Source: Bolinopsis microptera (taxonomy: Eukaryota > Ctenophora > Tentaculata > Lobata > Bolinopsidae). From it: DNA of 64,000 nt. Below the pieces are notes generated by a model. The model did not search any database and was not told where the DNA came from. It worked only from the letters and a program-made list of their open reading frames with translations. Position 1 is the stretch's first letter; each line of letters starts with the position of its first letter. A program made the translations under genes and the position numbers. The stretch spans positions 8,036,902-8,100,901 of the forward strand of contig NC_087076.1 of assembly GCF_026151205.1 (NCBI RefSeq), read 5' to 3'. This document shows positions 45,901 to 55,100 of this stretch, piece after piece.

Positions 45901-48070
45901 GTCCAACTCCAATTTATTGGTTACAATCGTTAATATACCATTTCTATTATAAATAATAAATGATAGGATAAATGATAAGACTTGTTTTTGTCATGCTCCT
46001 GGTCAGGGCAAATCAATTATGATCCTAATCGAATATTAATAACAGTAACACGAAAAATATCATATGATCATGATAACCGATGTTTCTGTGGAAAATTTCT
46101 GATAATTCGACAAAGGGAAAATGCTCGTATTATGATGATTATTATGAAAAATACCGTATGATTATGATTAGCGATGTTTCTGAAGAAAATTTGCTCGTAT
46201 TATGATGATTACCTGTACAATTAGCTTCATCAGACTCATCACTGCAGTCAGCCTGACCGTCACATCTCCACAACTTGTTTACACATCTCCCTGAGTCACA
46301 CACCTGTAATACAAGGTTATGAGCAGGTTATCTTTCCCAATAAATGTGAAGCTGAAGTGAACCTATTTTAAGGTTGCTTCTGGCTAACATGAGATTCTCG
46401 TGGTTCAACTATAAGGGAGTGAAACTAAATTGGACATGTGACAAATTATTTTATATTTTATACTTGATAGCAGTACTGTAAAACTGATATGGATCAAGGA
46501 ATTGTGTAGTATTGTATCTTGCTCATTACTTGATCAAGCATTATATTATGATATTCTCTAGTTTTTGCACCGGCGAATATCAAATTGTGCACATCGTAGA
46601 CAGTGAACATGAATACTTTGCAAACAAGAAGTTTTACAATCATGATACGGCACAGGAGTTACCTCAGCACAATAAATCATGACAGTTTCTGGACAAAAGA
46701 TGTCTGAATCCGACTAAGAATGGAATTCTCAGGTCCGTAAATTGGGTTGGGAACAATATCCTGACAGAACTTGACGCCGTTTATTCACACTCTAATTCTT
46801 TAAATGTTCACTTTTACAAGATTTAATAGATTTACATTAACTTGTCGAGACTTACAATCGCCGACTAGGTGGTCTGATCCGTTACAAGTTAGTGGTAAAA
46901 TTATAACTTTAAGTTATTCAAAGGGAGACTATGAATAACCAAGTAAAGCTGCGAAATAGTACGGGTATAATTTCATAACTGTGTTCTTCCACGAATATTC
47001 AAAAGCAGGATGTCATCTTTAACTACGTGTGTTATCAACTTTTTCTAAAAGGGATCAAAATAGAAGGTTCAGTGTACACGGCACCTAGTACCTACGATGT
47101 CAGATGTATCTAAAATATACTCAGAAAGTACCAAGAAAATAAAAAAACAATATCAAGAAAATACCTCAGAAGTAAAATGTACAGTATACAGTACAGAAGT
47201 ACGCTACACTGCATTCTTAGTACTTCAGTACTACGCTAAACAGTACCTGAAGTGGATGTCTGTGTTACAAGATGTATCATGACAAGCTGAGTAGGTCTCG
47301 TCAGTACCGTCCGAGCAGTCCGTCTGTCCGTCACATACCCAGTTCTCTGGTACACACGTGTTATCCGCACATGTGAACATCTCACCACACGAACTGAAGT
47401 TACATAGTATTAGTTAATTAATAAAGTCTGTGTTGAATAAACATCTACTTTCAAGAGATGAAATTTACAATAAACGCTTAAATTGAAAATGTCCCTGTTA
47501 AATAGAAATCTCGCCACACGACCTAAAATTTAGAGCCTGCTAAAATTAGAATTTCCCAAGAATTGCTATGTATAATTTTCAAGGTGGAGTTAATATCCGC
47601 ATTCCTATCATCGCATAAGTTTTTAGCATTAGTCGAATGATAATTTTACTTCTGTAGCCACTCCATATTGGCTTATTGGGTATTATGAAAATTGAAAAAA
47701 TGATATGTTGAACGTTTATAACATTAACTGTGACGTAATGCTTTAATTAGGAGTGAGACTTCGTGTCAGTTAAGCTGCTGGATGATATAAAAAACGTTCA
47801 ACATATTCTATTAAAACAATAAAAACATATTTTTTTAAATTTTTAATTCATTTATTAATATTAATGAATTATATATATGCTGCTAAAAAACAAGCACCCA
47901 ATCTTTCAAACTTTGTGGGAAAACGCAATTTATAAGAAAATGAAACTACAAATAAAAATACTAGAGAATACTACAAATTGACTAGTTGATATGATGTACC
48001 TGTCTGAAGGGAACTCTGTCTGGGAGAAGACCACATTTCCCAGAGCCACAAATATCGTCCAGATAAACAT
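29829..48070 (-). CDS. LRP 3' half / candidate short-form LDL-receptor-related protein
   Basis: Minus-strand exons, in transcript order: 48000-48070 (candidate first exon, signal peptide), 47247-47393, 46213-46303, 45744-45826, 41008-41109, 34726-34865, 34047-34293, 33650-33815, 33187-33348, 32814-32970, 32486-32661, 30776-30983, 30480-30607, 30139-30262, 29829-29952. Nearly all have GT..AG junctions with matching phase; the exception is the 47247/46303 junction (see findings). The product would carry a signal peptide, five LDLa modules, an EGF region, a YWTD beta-propeller, EGF-like modules, one transmembrane helix and a short tail. The layout is that of LDL-receptor-family endocytic or signalling receptors. 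The exon at 47393 accepts phase 2 from either 48000 or from the upstream LRP exon at 52125, so this may be a promoter-specific isoform of one larger gene. Four plus-strand structures (two BTB genes, a CAP gene, a palindrome) lie in its introns. Confidence 0.8.
31091..32457. mobile_element. 1.36 kb palindromic (foldback) element with TTAA ends
   Basis: The sequence from 31095 is nearly the exact reverse complement of that ending at 32453, with arms of about 670 bp meeting near 31771 at an AATTTGGCGGCCAAATT-type centre. TTAA flanks both ends (31091-31094 and 32454-32457), which could be a target-site duplication as in piggyBac-type insertions, or simply part of the inverted ends. It encodes no transposase, so it is non-autonomous. 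It sits in an LRP intron, its right end only 29 bp from the acceptor-side exon (32486-32661). Identical short frames on both strands are a consequence of the palindrome. High arm identity implies recent insertion or ongoing gene conversion. Confidence 0.92.
32486..34293 (-). CDS. LRP second YWTD beta-propeller and preceding EGF
   Basis: Exons in transcript order: 34047-34293, 33650-33815, 33187-33348, 32814-32970, 32486-32661. The first finishes an EGF module ([19 protein letters not shown], with KSC) and begins the propeller ([20 protein letters not shown]). The others carry the blade signatures [47 protein letters not shown] and [19 protein letters not shown]. Junction phases (0, 1, 1, 2, then 1 into the EGF exon at 30983) all agree. 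Six-bladed YWTD propellers control ligand release and binding in LDL-receptor proteins. Confidence 0.85.
33474..33650. repeat. Minisatellite plus hairpin abutting an LRP splice donor
   Basis: From 33474 to 33570 units of about 9-10 bp (GAACATACT, GAACATACC, GAACATGCT) repeat. An inverted repeat at 33569-33642 (CCATAGTTGGTCAGT... ACTGACCAACTATGG) follows, and another GAACATACC copy (33642-33650) is the splice donor of exon 33650-33815 on the minus strand (G/GTATGTTC). Every unit read on the minus strand therefore contains a GTATGT-like donor. Confidence 0.8.
34726..47393 (-). CDS. LRP second LDLa cluster (five modules, split by long introns)
   Basis: Exons: 47247-47393 ([25 protein letters not shown], then the start of the next module CNTDIHF), 46213-46303 ([25 protein letters not shown]), 45744-45826 ([20 protein letters not shown] ending NGINE), 41008-41109 ([10 protein letters not shown], then [12 protein letters not shown]) and 34726-34865 ([17 protein letters not shown], then the Cys-rich stretch leading to an EGF). 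Two LDLa modules are completed only by joining exons across the introns that contain the CAP gene and the BTB genes, which proves that those genes are nested. Calcium-coordinating acidic residues (D.SDE pattern) are present in the earlier modules and weaker in the last one (DKKDE). The first junction has a phase conflict. Confidence 0.82.
35852..37879 (+). CDS. BTB-domain protein, paralog 1 (intronless, nested)
   Basis: A 675-residue single-exon protein. Residues about 5-110 ([48 protein letters not shown]) look like a BTB/POZ fold used for dimerisation and Cullin-3 or transcription partners, followed by a BACK-like helical stretch (about 110-230). About 285-390 is acidic and serine-rich, probably disordered. 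A C-terminal region (about 395-670) is shared with the next gene: [58 protein letters not shown] and WGRHKF. I recognise no named domain there. The gene lies antisense in the LRP intron between exons 41008 and 34865, 454 bp from its paralog. A polyadenylation-like AT-rich stretch follows the stop. The BTB call is moderate; orthology is unknown. Confidence 0.8.
   Translation: MTSPFTIPANFGIELLKLKSNNVTLVSDDGPIQASAVILSLNSPVIKKRMLEEDQTELSFYGYSAESVKLFLKTCYQGRLDTSDKKNMSHLHKISHVYQVYWITEALLEEYRSRVHRCTQHTYGFETALFLFKEAASTLLVLKKQTFVDVFIQSFAGVPERREEFLKLYLKNLHKYSAEELKIAVELSGGRVDIVVNALANHILEFKRLDTNARGLLKNIKFSYLETEHPQAYKALFDVLVDNIKYLENEDAAMILKLRHGVSLGDPLAWDRNITLANLFHTRVEDDSEDVEFGDSLSESVGSSLSLNDRPIIQLSSSDSDEDTPTTSRVCSSDDGSAAYFSSREDEESQDELQQSEAPQDSEESRNETDSDEQGSEESANSSNEDTRDAAGFKNRMLKLMANENGCNNLYMFIEDLWDWILRQGNSRLDIDFPETMSTVKKIKTHRGWFPISPDFVDRLVNISQNQNVARFKEAIKNTSSLISDDNNFRISSRGNYSMNSILQGTEEAIVAFEFRHKAIKVCTQKGICGFLFKLILGHDDDFKMELGYSKSDYKDRRSQDPLNLDFHDNLMFAQRMHIMVTGFKGTNWSLPLSWEGKPTFDDNKNIVSWGRHKFKVNGPSGSDSSQGSSIESSPEGLNSRQGTIAGNSSELYTDLVYNWGVQDEVRFEVYYCTA
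38334..40469 (+). CDS. BTB-domain protein, paralog 2 (intronless, nested)
   Basis: A 711-residue open frame. The paralog starts [12 protein letters not shown], and here the matching [11 protein letters not shown] begins at 38415, so residue 28 is the likelier true start, giving 684 residues. Order as in paralog 1: BTB-like N-terminus ([42 protein letters not shown]), BACK-like helices ([20 protein letters not shown]), a variable acidic middle (about 335-440) and the conserved C-terminal region ([72 protein letters not shown]). The acidic linker is poorly conserved between paralogs, while both flanking regions are, which argues for two folded modules. The pair arose by tandem duplication inside an LRP intron, or was inserted there together. 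Confidence 0.8.
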   Translation: MMRQFFSADIPFELTNKYFSLVHDDLQMGSISVPANFGLEFLRLKTSDLELKLKDDKTLKANAVILALNSHVVRDQIIAKDNLTLDFRLFDKEPVNLFLAACYQGRLDTFNKKYMSQVHLISHEYHVYWIIDAVFEDFRARVKRCTELPVLDYESAEFLFKEAVQVHTDTRKRNFIDVLMQQFGRVSDKRKGFLDLFCKKMLMEQYCEEELKIAVEMSGSELESVISAMVYHLIELKGKGKGLDDNIRCLLENINFAFLKEQNAKAHKELFQVIIELSQNIEPRDFCMIMQLSNDKDNAQFSTSWDRNTSLPNLLLQPLESPYDSRYDEAGNSNDDDKKNADHQSKLQGLKEAYESELLITDEENICSDFGDLSVGQVESSSDDEFYESLQYSSDCDPLSHPYTSLDTATTCEETEDINEEEYEQSTDSSNSDVVDTAEFKGRMLKLFESAYVCNLYMFIEDLWYWILDEGGRRLDIDFTETMEMVKNIRIYRGWFPVSCDFVKMLDNPTGNKNLEEFRKALESEEPLICAHGVKVDSRKLSEKDHCIRTMLLPIVLQGKNEGEVAFQGNVAFQYCPPCPEATDCKRRGYCGFLLKATVSSEGQFQMKMCYAERDYKSSEREYKSQNKNFHHHDNLIFAQRMHVMLTSWNGPRLCGLSWEGAPVLDGEGQIVQWGRHRFTGNTEPQASGKGYNYTLQSSDKLKFVVFYCTD
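42011..42051. promoter_or_regulatory. Four CACGTG sites at exactly 11 bp spacing
   Basis: CACGTG occurs at 42012, 42023, 42034 and 42045 in GGCAACACGTG repeats. This lies in the LRP intron about 2 kb upstream of the CAP-CCP gene. It could be a simple tandem repeat or a bHLH-factor array. A similar array lies at 1191-1240. Confidence 0.45.
44051..45262 (+). CDS. Secreted CAP/SCP-domain protein with three CCP-like repeats and GPI signal
   Basis: An intronless 403-residue protein. Residues 1-21 are a signal peptide ([21 protein letters not shown]). Residues about 30-190 form a CAP (CRISP/antigen 5/PR-1) domain: [11 protein letters not shown], the CAP1 signature [11 protein letters not shown] and the CAP2 signature [13 protein letters not shown]. 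The family histidines (H in [12 protein letters not shown] start, H in GHFTAVVW) are present. Three tandem four-cysteine modules start near residues 196, 259 and 324, each CNKPTV..., with VTC/VKC and [13 protein letters not shown]; they resemble CCP modules but lack the usual late tryptophan. The C-terminus ([20 protein letters not shown]) after a small-residue site is a typical GPI-anchor signal. The repeats are very similar at DNA level, so unequal exchange is likely. CAP proteins act extracellularly in defence, venom or sterol binding; the role here is unknown. It is nested antisense in LRP. Confidence 0.9.
   Translation: MVHLVTTTVLLLGSLLTLTEGVCKTDALTAEEKAVMDAHNKVRALHVDTEPLCYGVTGNDVTFTAQSWTDKIAGDKAMKHSSGGTYGENLATAGTTGTVLAKSPAYEQSTDMWYDEIQFWDYTTNAKKVSAPANKATGHFTAVVWKNTKQLNCGYATYENDFNNYMVTCQYFPPGNYNNDYANQVAPLKSTEKKTCNKPTVANGAVTPDTATVEEGGKYTVTCSGGSILQGNVNTFTCGSDGNLTPASITCKAKEKPSCNKPTVANAVLSPATATVLEGDKYTVTCSEGHILEGNVNTFTCGSDGNLTPASLICKTQEKETYICNKPTVENGVLTPDTATVALEESYTVKCTDGYKLKGDVDTLKCGGDGGFKPTSLTCDKESGAGRVALSALLVAAVAALLQ
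45639..45660. repeat. Poly-G tract
   Basis: A run of about 19 G follows GATTTACTTGA in an LRP intron. It may form a quadruplex, and its length is unreliable in assemblies. Confidence 0.85.
48000..48070 (-). CDS. Candidate alternative first exon of LRP (signal peptide)
   Basis: On the minus strand ATG at 48070 opens [20 protein letters not shown] and then PSD, followed by donor GTACAT at 47999. The first 17 residues form a good signal peptide (hydrophobic core, likely cleavage near SQ/T). The exit phase (2) is exactly that needed by the LDLa exon at 47393. It could start a separate LRP gene or an internal-promoter isoform. Confidence 0.65.
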
Positions 48071-51000
48071 CTTCAAACAGAGAAAGTAAATAGGGCGTTG
48101 ATGGTGCAACTAGCAACGCCAATACGCCACCATAATACGCCGCGCCCCGACCCCTCATTTCAATGATAAAATATGGCTCATGGTGGCATGATGGCAGCCT
48201 GGTGGCAGCTTGGTGGCACTTTTCAATAGTTTTAAAACAAATTTATCAAAATTTAAATACATTTTAAGAGACATTTAAAAATAGTGTGTGTAACAGGAAT
48301 CATATTGTTGGGTTGGTCAGAAATAGAAACAGAACTGATCGAGTTCGTCAGAAAACTAACGGGAAAAAGGCAACGAACTCATCACTAGGCAAAATATCAA
48401 ACAGAAAATGTCAGAATTTTCAGTTTTAAACTAAAGGATAAACGTGTTAGATAAACTGGTAACAACAGCTGCAAACTATCAAAAACAGAGTACACTGAAA
48501 ATATTTAGTCGATATTTTAGTCTATAGATTGCATCACAGCTGAATAGTTTCCTTGGATACCGAACGCGGACATGAGTATTCACAATAGTAACTGTTAGAA
48601 TAAGACAAATCAAGTGGCAACTGAGATTGGGGCTAAGAAAAAAGTCATGGGATCGATTTAGATGGATGTATTTATATATTGAAAATTACTGAATTAGTAG
48701 CAGAGTTAGATTATGGCAAAACGTAGGGCGAGCCAATACGACAAGGTATTGATATTATGCTGATTCAGATTAGTGCTGTAAATTAATTATAACCGACTCC
48801 GAAGACGATCTCATTGATTTGAGAGATCCTGGCCGAATGGTAAGAGGCACCACCAAATCAGCTTCAACACTTAATTGAAATAGTTAATGTTAGGATCTTG
48901 TTGTGTCATAGACAAAAAAATAAATTCTGAATGCATCTGTGACAATTACAGGTGACCGCAATAATTTATCTGATGTGAGAAATTAAGGCACACAAATTTT
49001 AAAGATCGAGCGGCTTCGTAAAAGTTTAAAACTAATTACAACACTACCAATATATCACATTTATTGAGCATTACGTAATGGAATGGACACATTTTAACCA
49101 TGGGTATACTAACAATACTAATAGTCCAAACCCTAGTTAAATAATATGAATTTGTTTCACGTCTAAATTAAAACCTCTAACATAGATTAAATTAGAGTGG
49201 TCTCCACTTCAGAAAATCGAATCATCATAATAAATTTCCGATAGATTTTCATAGCAGAGACTTTTAAACGATACCAAGATAAAACAATTAATTATCATTT
49301 TGGGGCAACTCCAATTCTCTAGCGCTCATTTCTGGCACTGAAAATTCCAGCAAAAGCCGGGAATCTTAAAATTGGTTGGTATGTACTAGGTAATCGATTT
49401 TTAAACAGAGCAGAAATTGAGAAATGATCGACTGAAATGAAATGGTGCTAAAATGATAATCTGGAAACGAAGATCAGTATTCCAGATTCCAGGACATCAG
49501 TTCTAACACATTATTAAAGCTTAAAACCAGCTCAAAAGGTCTAGTTTCAACTAGAACTTCACAATGTTAAAGCGATAATTAATAATAACAAGAATGAAGA
49601 TGAATAATACTTCTTAAGAATGATCGATAACTATTCGTGACTATTGATCGCATGCAGGACCACCTGTGCTGGTCCCGGCTCCGATAGGACTCTAACTCCG
49701 CATGGAAATGGATATCGTGGACATAAGATGGCACAAACGTGGCAATATCAAGCAGACATTTAACAAATTCCAGCCCTAACAAGCAGCTTTACTAAACAGT
49801 ATCTCAGCTTCAAACAACAGTAAACAGTAGCTAGTTTTCATACTCTCCCCTCCTCCACTGGCAGGGAGAGGCTGCTAGCTAGCGGTCCACTGGACAACCA
49901 ATCAGCAGGGCCAGTAGGTGGCACGTGACCCCTCGTGACATCGGGGTGGACGCTAAGAATGCGTTAAAGTAGACGTATTTAAGTGAATGGGAACATTCAG
50001 GATGACACAAAGACAATTAGCAACATTATAACAAGCAAAAAACACGATCAGAGCAACTCGAGCAGAAGTAAATAAATAGCACGCTTTAAAAACACGGCTA
50101 GAGAAATCTAATTAAGGCTTTAAGAACAATCGAACTGGTGGGCATTGGTGCCACCGTTCGTAATCGTAATCAGGACATTTCAGCCTGACATAGCGGAGGG
50201 ATCCCTCCGGCCTCCCGGAACAGGTAATCACATTTGTCTCATTCTCACCTGCCAACTATTAGCACACCGGAGGTAGATAGGCGCAGTGGGATTAATATGA
50301 GGGGGCACTAAGTGGGAACAAGGAATTAATGTAAGGGGTGACTTTTAGAGAGGTATTTTAGGGGGGAATTTTAACAGTGTTACTGTTATCAGCAGAGCAT
50401 GCTCCAGAACAATCACTGCGATGTTTGGGTAGAAGACGCTTCATTAAGAGGAGAAGAGAAGGAAGGAAGGAGGAGAGGAAGGGAAGGAGGAGAGGAAGGG
50501 AAGGAGTACTGAGAGGTATATTAGGATCTGTATAGTCACACGCTATGTCACTGGTATGTGACCGGTATGCAGTGTAGCTACAGGATGTTAGGACCAGATA
50601 TTATTAGGTATTAACAAACTACGGTTACTATACATGAGTGCTCAGTGTCCCATTTCATGGATTATAGGGCTCGGTCATGTGCACACTCAATACAGGGCTG
50701 CAGGCTCCTGGTTTTTTAATAGAAATGAGGCAATTTGGTTAACAGCTCGTGCCGTTTTCCATTAATAACATGAGACAAGATCATTATCTGTAGTAATGAA
50801 ATACATGTAATACTCTCAAAACGCAGCTACCAACTTTAGAATAGTGTTGGTATAGAATTAGTCGAGCTAGAACTGCCAAGGATATCCTCTTACTGGATAA
50901 CTATTTGAGTTCAAATAATCACGGGTACAAGAAACAAGGCTGCACTCGGAGTTCTAATAATCACGGGTACAAGAAACAAGGCTGCACTCAGAGTTTTTTA

Positions 51001-52124
51001 TAAAATGCTTTTCGAATTTTACAGAGTACAGCAATAAATGATTAAAAAATAGAGCCGTTTGAAAATATTGTCCCCAGCTGTAAAATATGATGGGCACCTA
51101 AAAATAGGAAACAAATAGTGAACTATGTCCGCAATTACTTGGACCCATTTCATCACACATAATCTGAGTTCAAATAATCACGGCCAGACGCGAAACGAGC
51201 GTGCAACCAAGAAAAATGTAAGAGGCTCAAACAGGGTTCCGCCACCACGTTATCATACAGTCATAGCAGAGTGACAGTTGATACCCGCCTACTTTAACAT
51301 ATAATCACATATTACATAATTAAGGAAACTTATTTACATAATTATAGAAACGTTACCGCGGTTTTCCCGCGTATTTCAAGACTATACATACGATCAAGCT
51401 CAGAAAGTAGAAAATGATCTGAGATAAACTTAAAGTAAATGTAATAAAGTAAAGTTTAAACACCTTTTAACATGACACAGCTACTTCAAATGTAATTACT
51501 TTGTCAAGTTCGAAACCACAGATTTGTCCGAGATGAACACGAGGAATTCACAGTTCAATAAATGACACGCAGTAAACTAGCACTAGACGATCATGTGTGC
51601 ATCAAAACGAGTTTAATTTGGGTCGATGTAGACGAGGTAATAATTATTAAAATATATAGGATTGGATCACAAGTCCAAATTAAGATGGAATTAAATTAAG
51701 ACTTATTCTCATCTAGGAAAGAAGTCAACAGGGTGGTGGTGTGTATGACGGTGGGGCGCTGCACATACCGGCAACATTCCAACCAATTGAATTGGCGTAA
51801 CAATAAATTAAATTGGTGCAAAAATTAATCTAATTCTAATCTAATCGGCAAAGTGAGTAGCATCCAACTTTGATCGTCCGACATTCCGCCTCTTTTCAAC
51901 CTCTAATACGAAGCCTTGAACGTAACCTTACACCATAACCATAATCCTGACTCTACCCCAACCCTAGCCCTGCCCATGACCATAACCCTAACTCAACTCT
52001 AACTCAACTCTAATCCGAAACTTAACCAGGATCCTAATCCAGTAATCCTAGCCAACAACTTTATAGAAAATAGCAAGAGTCGAAATGTCGAGGGGTATGA
52101 TTACCGGTCTCCTCTGACAAATAC
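48071..52124. other. Long non-coding stretch between LRP exons
   Basis: This is intron if the LRP is one gene, intergenic if there are two. I see no coding sequence. It contains a purine-only GGAAGG/GAGAGG tract (about 50450-50512). A duplicated block with AATCACGGGTACAAGAAACA and AGGCTGCACTC occurs near 50914 and 50959, with a partial third copy at 51170. There is also a degenerate CCCTAA/CTCTAA-rich stretch at about 51935-52030. Confidence 0.6.
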
Positions 52125-55100
52125 CTGTTGATACAGTTGATCTCGTCTAGTCCGGTGGAGCAGTGTTTCTGTCCGTCGCACACCAGAGACCGGTCAAGGC
52201 ATGATCCATCACAAAGTAGCTGATCTGACCGACAAGTCACGTTTACTGGGGGCAAAACGTCGGGTAAATATCTGATAAACCACAGGTGTGTAAGGGGATT
52301 GATAGCATTGTATCCGGGTTAATTTATTGGCGATAAAACTTAGTTCCACGCCAAAGTATCAGTATTGAGAGAGTAAGGCTTAATGTTGCGATCCTGCTTA
52401 AGTTAGGGTCCTCAACAACTGAAGCTTACCTGATATCTCAGGTGCTGGCTCCTGGGTCACTACTATCTGGAATGATGTAATCCCACTGTGATGTGACATA
52501 CCAGATTGCAACATCCCGGTCAGTCTATCATAACTTACTATCTTTACCGTGCGTTGGTTCAGGTAGAACAGGTAGTGCTCGAATATTCCTATCCTGTAAT
52601 AAATAACTATGAAATCATATCTAGTGATTGTCTGAATAGCATTCTTAAACGGGTTATTATATATTATAAAAGAATGTATAAACGGGTAATTTCATATTTG
52701 AATGATGAGTGAATCCAAAAATACTCAAATTTTTTCCAAAAATAACTTCGTATAAATAACATTCTACGTTTAAGAATAGTTTCATTGAAATACGTACCCA
52801 GAAAAAACACGGGAAATGCTCATACGGGCCACCCAGAACCTTCAATTTAGCACAAATCTAATTATTCACATATCTAATTAAAGTTGTAATAAGACAATGA
52901 ATAAGACTCACGCCTGAGGGTACGATATATTCCTTTCGATAACGTGTGACTGTGAACTGGGGGAGAACTGATCTAGATAGTAAACTTTACTGTTCCTCAA
53001 GTCTGACCAGTACACCCTGTCCAGCACTTCATCAACCTGTAATAAAAGTTAGAAGTGAAAGAGAAGGTTAAAGGGAGAGTAAAAGTGAAAGAGAAGGGGA
53101 GAGTGAGAGTGAAGGTGAGAAGAGGGTGAAATGTGAATATCTTGGATGTCTAAGTCTTCGGTGATCTCAGTAATTATTGCTGATGTTGGGGCTGCCTTAC
53201 AACGTATATTTCAAAAACCAAATACGCAGCTCATTGCTCAATATGATTATACCAACATTTATATTATTTGAATATTTCAACTTTACAGCACTATCAATGA
53301 CTATTGTCGAATTTCAAACCTTTTTATTATTGTTTTATAAATATGGAAATAAATATGTTCAATATTTGAGAGGATACTTATAAGGTACTTAGTCGAGATG
53401 GCGGACCATAGTTTAATACAATTCTATCCCACATAACATGTTTATTGTTTAAGCTTTAATAGCGACTTAGAATTCTAAGTCCATTAATGGACGAATTTGA
53501 CGTTAAAGTTTGTTGCCATGGTAAGTATGGTGACGAGTCCACACTAAAGCCCAATTTATCATAATTTAAAAGGCTTGCCACAGACATGAGTAATTTAAAA
53601 ACATTTTAACGACCCAATTTGTCGTAAGTCTCGATGATAGGTCTCAATGGTTATATTCGTGTAATAATAACAGGCACCCCTTCTTTATTCTCTAATTCAG
53701 CAAAATGATCCGAATAACAAGATGTTCTAGCTGATTCGAGAGCAGGGGAACCACAATGCTGACATTCGGAGACTTTCTTTCTGATAAGAGAATTAAGATG
53801 CAGACCTAGATAATTTGAGTCAGTCTCTTCATGACAGGCGTGAGTAAAAAGGTCGACCAAGTTCCAACAGTTTTACATAATTTCCGCTCGCTGTTTGCTC
53901 CAGATTATGTAAGATTAAGTATACTTCTCTTCAATCTTGATCATGTTGGTTTGTCAGATTTGGCTTGCACAAGTACTTGAGAATGTCGCACTGACCACAA
54001 AAGGAGTACGGAGAAAGATTTCTATGACAAATTATGGAATTAGAGTAATGATCGTAACTTTTTATTAGTATTAACTTTATCAACCTGAGTTTGTTCACGT
54101 CTTTACGGTCTTTAGTTGCGGGGGAACCCCTCTCACCTGTATAATTAGAGACGTGTTCCTGCGGTCTACCTTCCCTCTCCCCTTTACTCTGAGACAAAGT
54201 TTCCTTCTTTAGTCATGGACTAGAATTGCTGGAAGCATGTCAGAGAGAGCCCCTCTCTGACACGATGTGATGGCCATTGGCCATGTTAAAGCTTAACGAA
54301 TCTCCACACAGGTAACATAGGTGTTTGGGGCCTATTGGATCCGGATAATCACTAGCCCATCTAGTGATACCCGATACCTACCCTGTAATTTAGTATCGCA
54401 TCCCTTGAAACTATATTCCAGAACTTTACTGTCCGTAATAGTCAACATTTCTTTGTCCCTACTTAACTTAGATATATCAGAAGCTTGGAAACGAGACTTG
54501 GTACAGAGGAATAGATGAAGCCTAGAATCATTATCCTCATAAAGTAATAACACAGAGACATCAGCTTATTGAGATAACATATTACTTCAAGTGGGAGCCT
54601 GTGAGCCAGCATATCAGTTCTACATAAGTGGGTGATAAGTGGGTGATCAATTCTCATAATCTGTAATCTGTATACCCCTGAACCGGAATTAGGGTTAATC
54701 GTGGAAACCAGCTAATCAGCTCATGATCATGCTCAACCTCGAAACTGGGTTAAATTAGAAACATTTACTAGAGACGAGGAACAGCTGTAATCTCCCAAAA
54801 CTTGACGCACACAGCAGTAAGTTATTAACCACCTGAAATACACTGAATAAATTAAAATAACTAACCGCTATGTCGGATATCATCTGGTTGCCAGTTTGAT
54901 AGACATAAACATCAGTAGCAGACTGGTCACTTAGTGACATCATCTTCAGACCCTGACCGTGGACACTCCAGTAGAGGACACCTCTCTTGGAGCTGATAGC
55001 CAACGCGTGTGGAGGCAGGGTCTCCAGGAACCGGACTGCAGTCGAGCCGGAGTAGTCTCCTTGCATGATCGCCTGTAAAGCAGCGTCAGTTTTACTAATC

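Noticed and set aside
51935-52030. CCCTAA-like stretch resembling interstitial telomere repeats
   Set aside because: Units vary (CCCTAG, CTCTAA, CCATAA) with no clean TTAGGG run; probably a degenerate simple repeat.
53177-54197. Short frames in the intron between LRP exons 54371 and 53036
   Set aside because: None supplies the propeller segment expected there; AT-rich or random composition.
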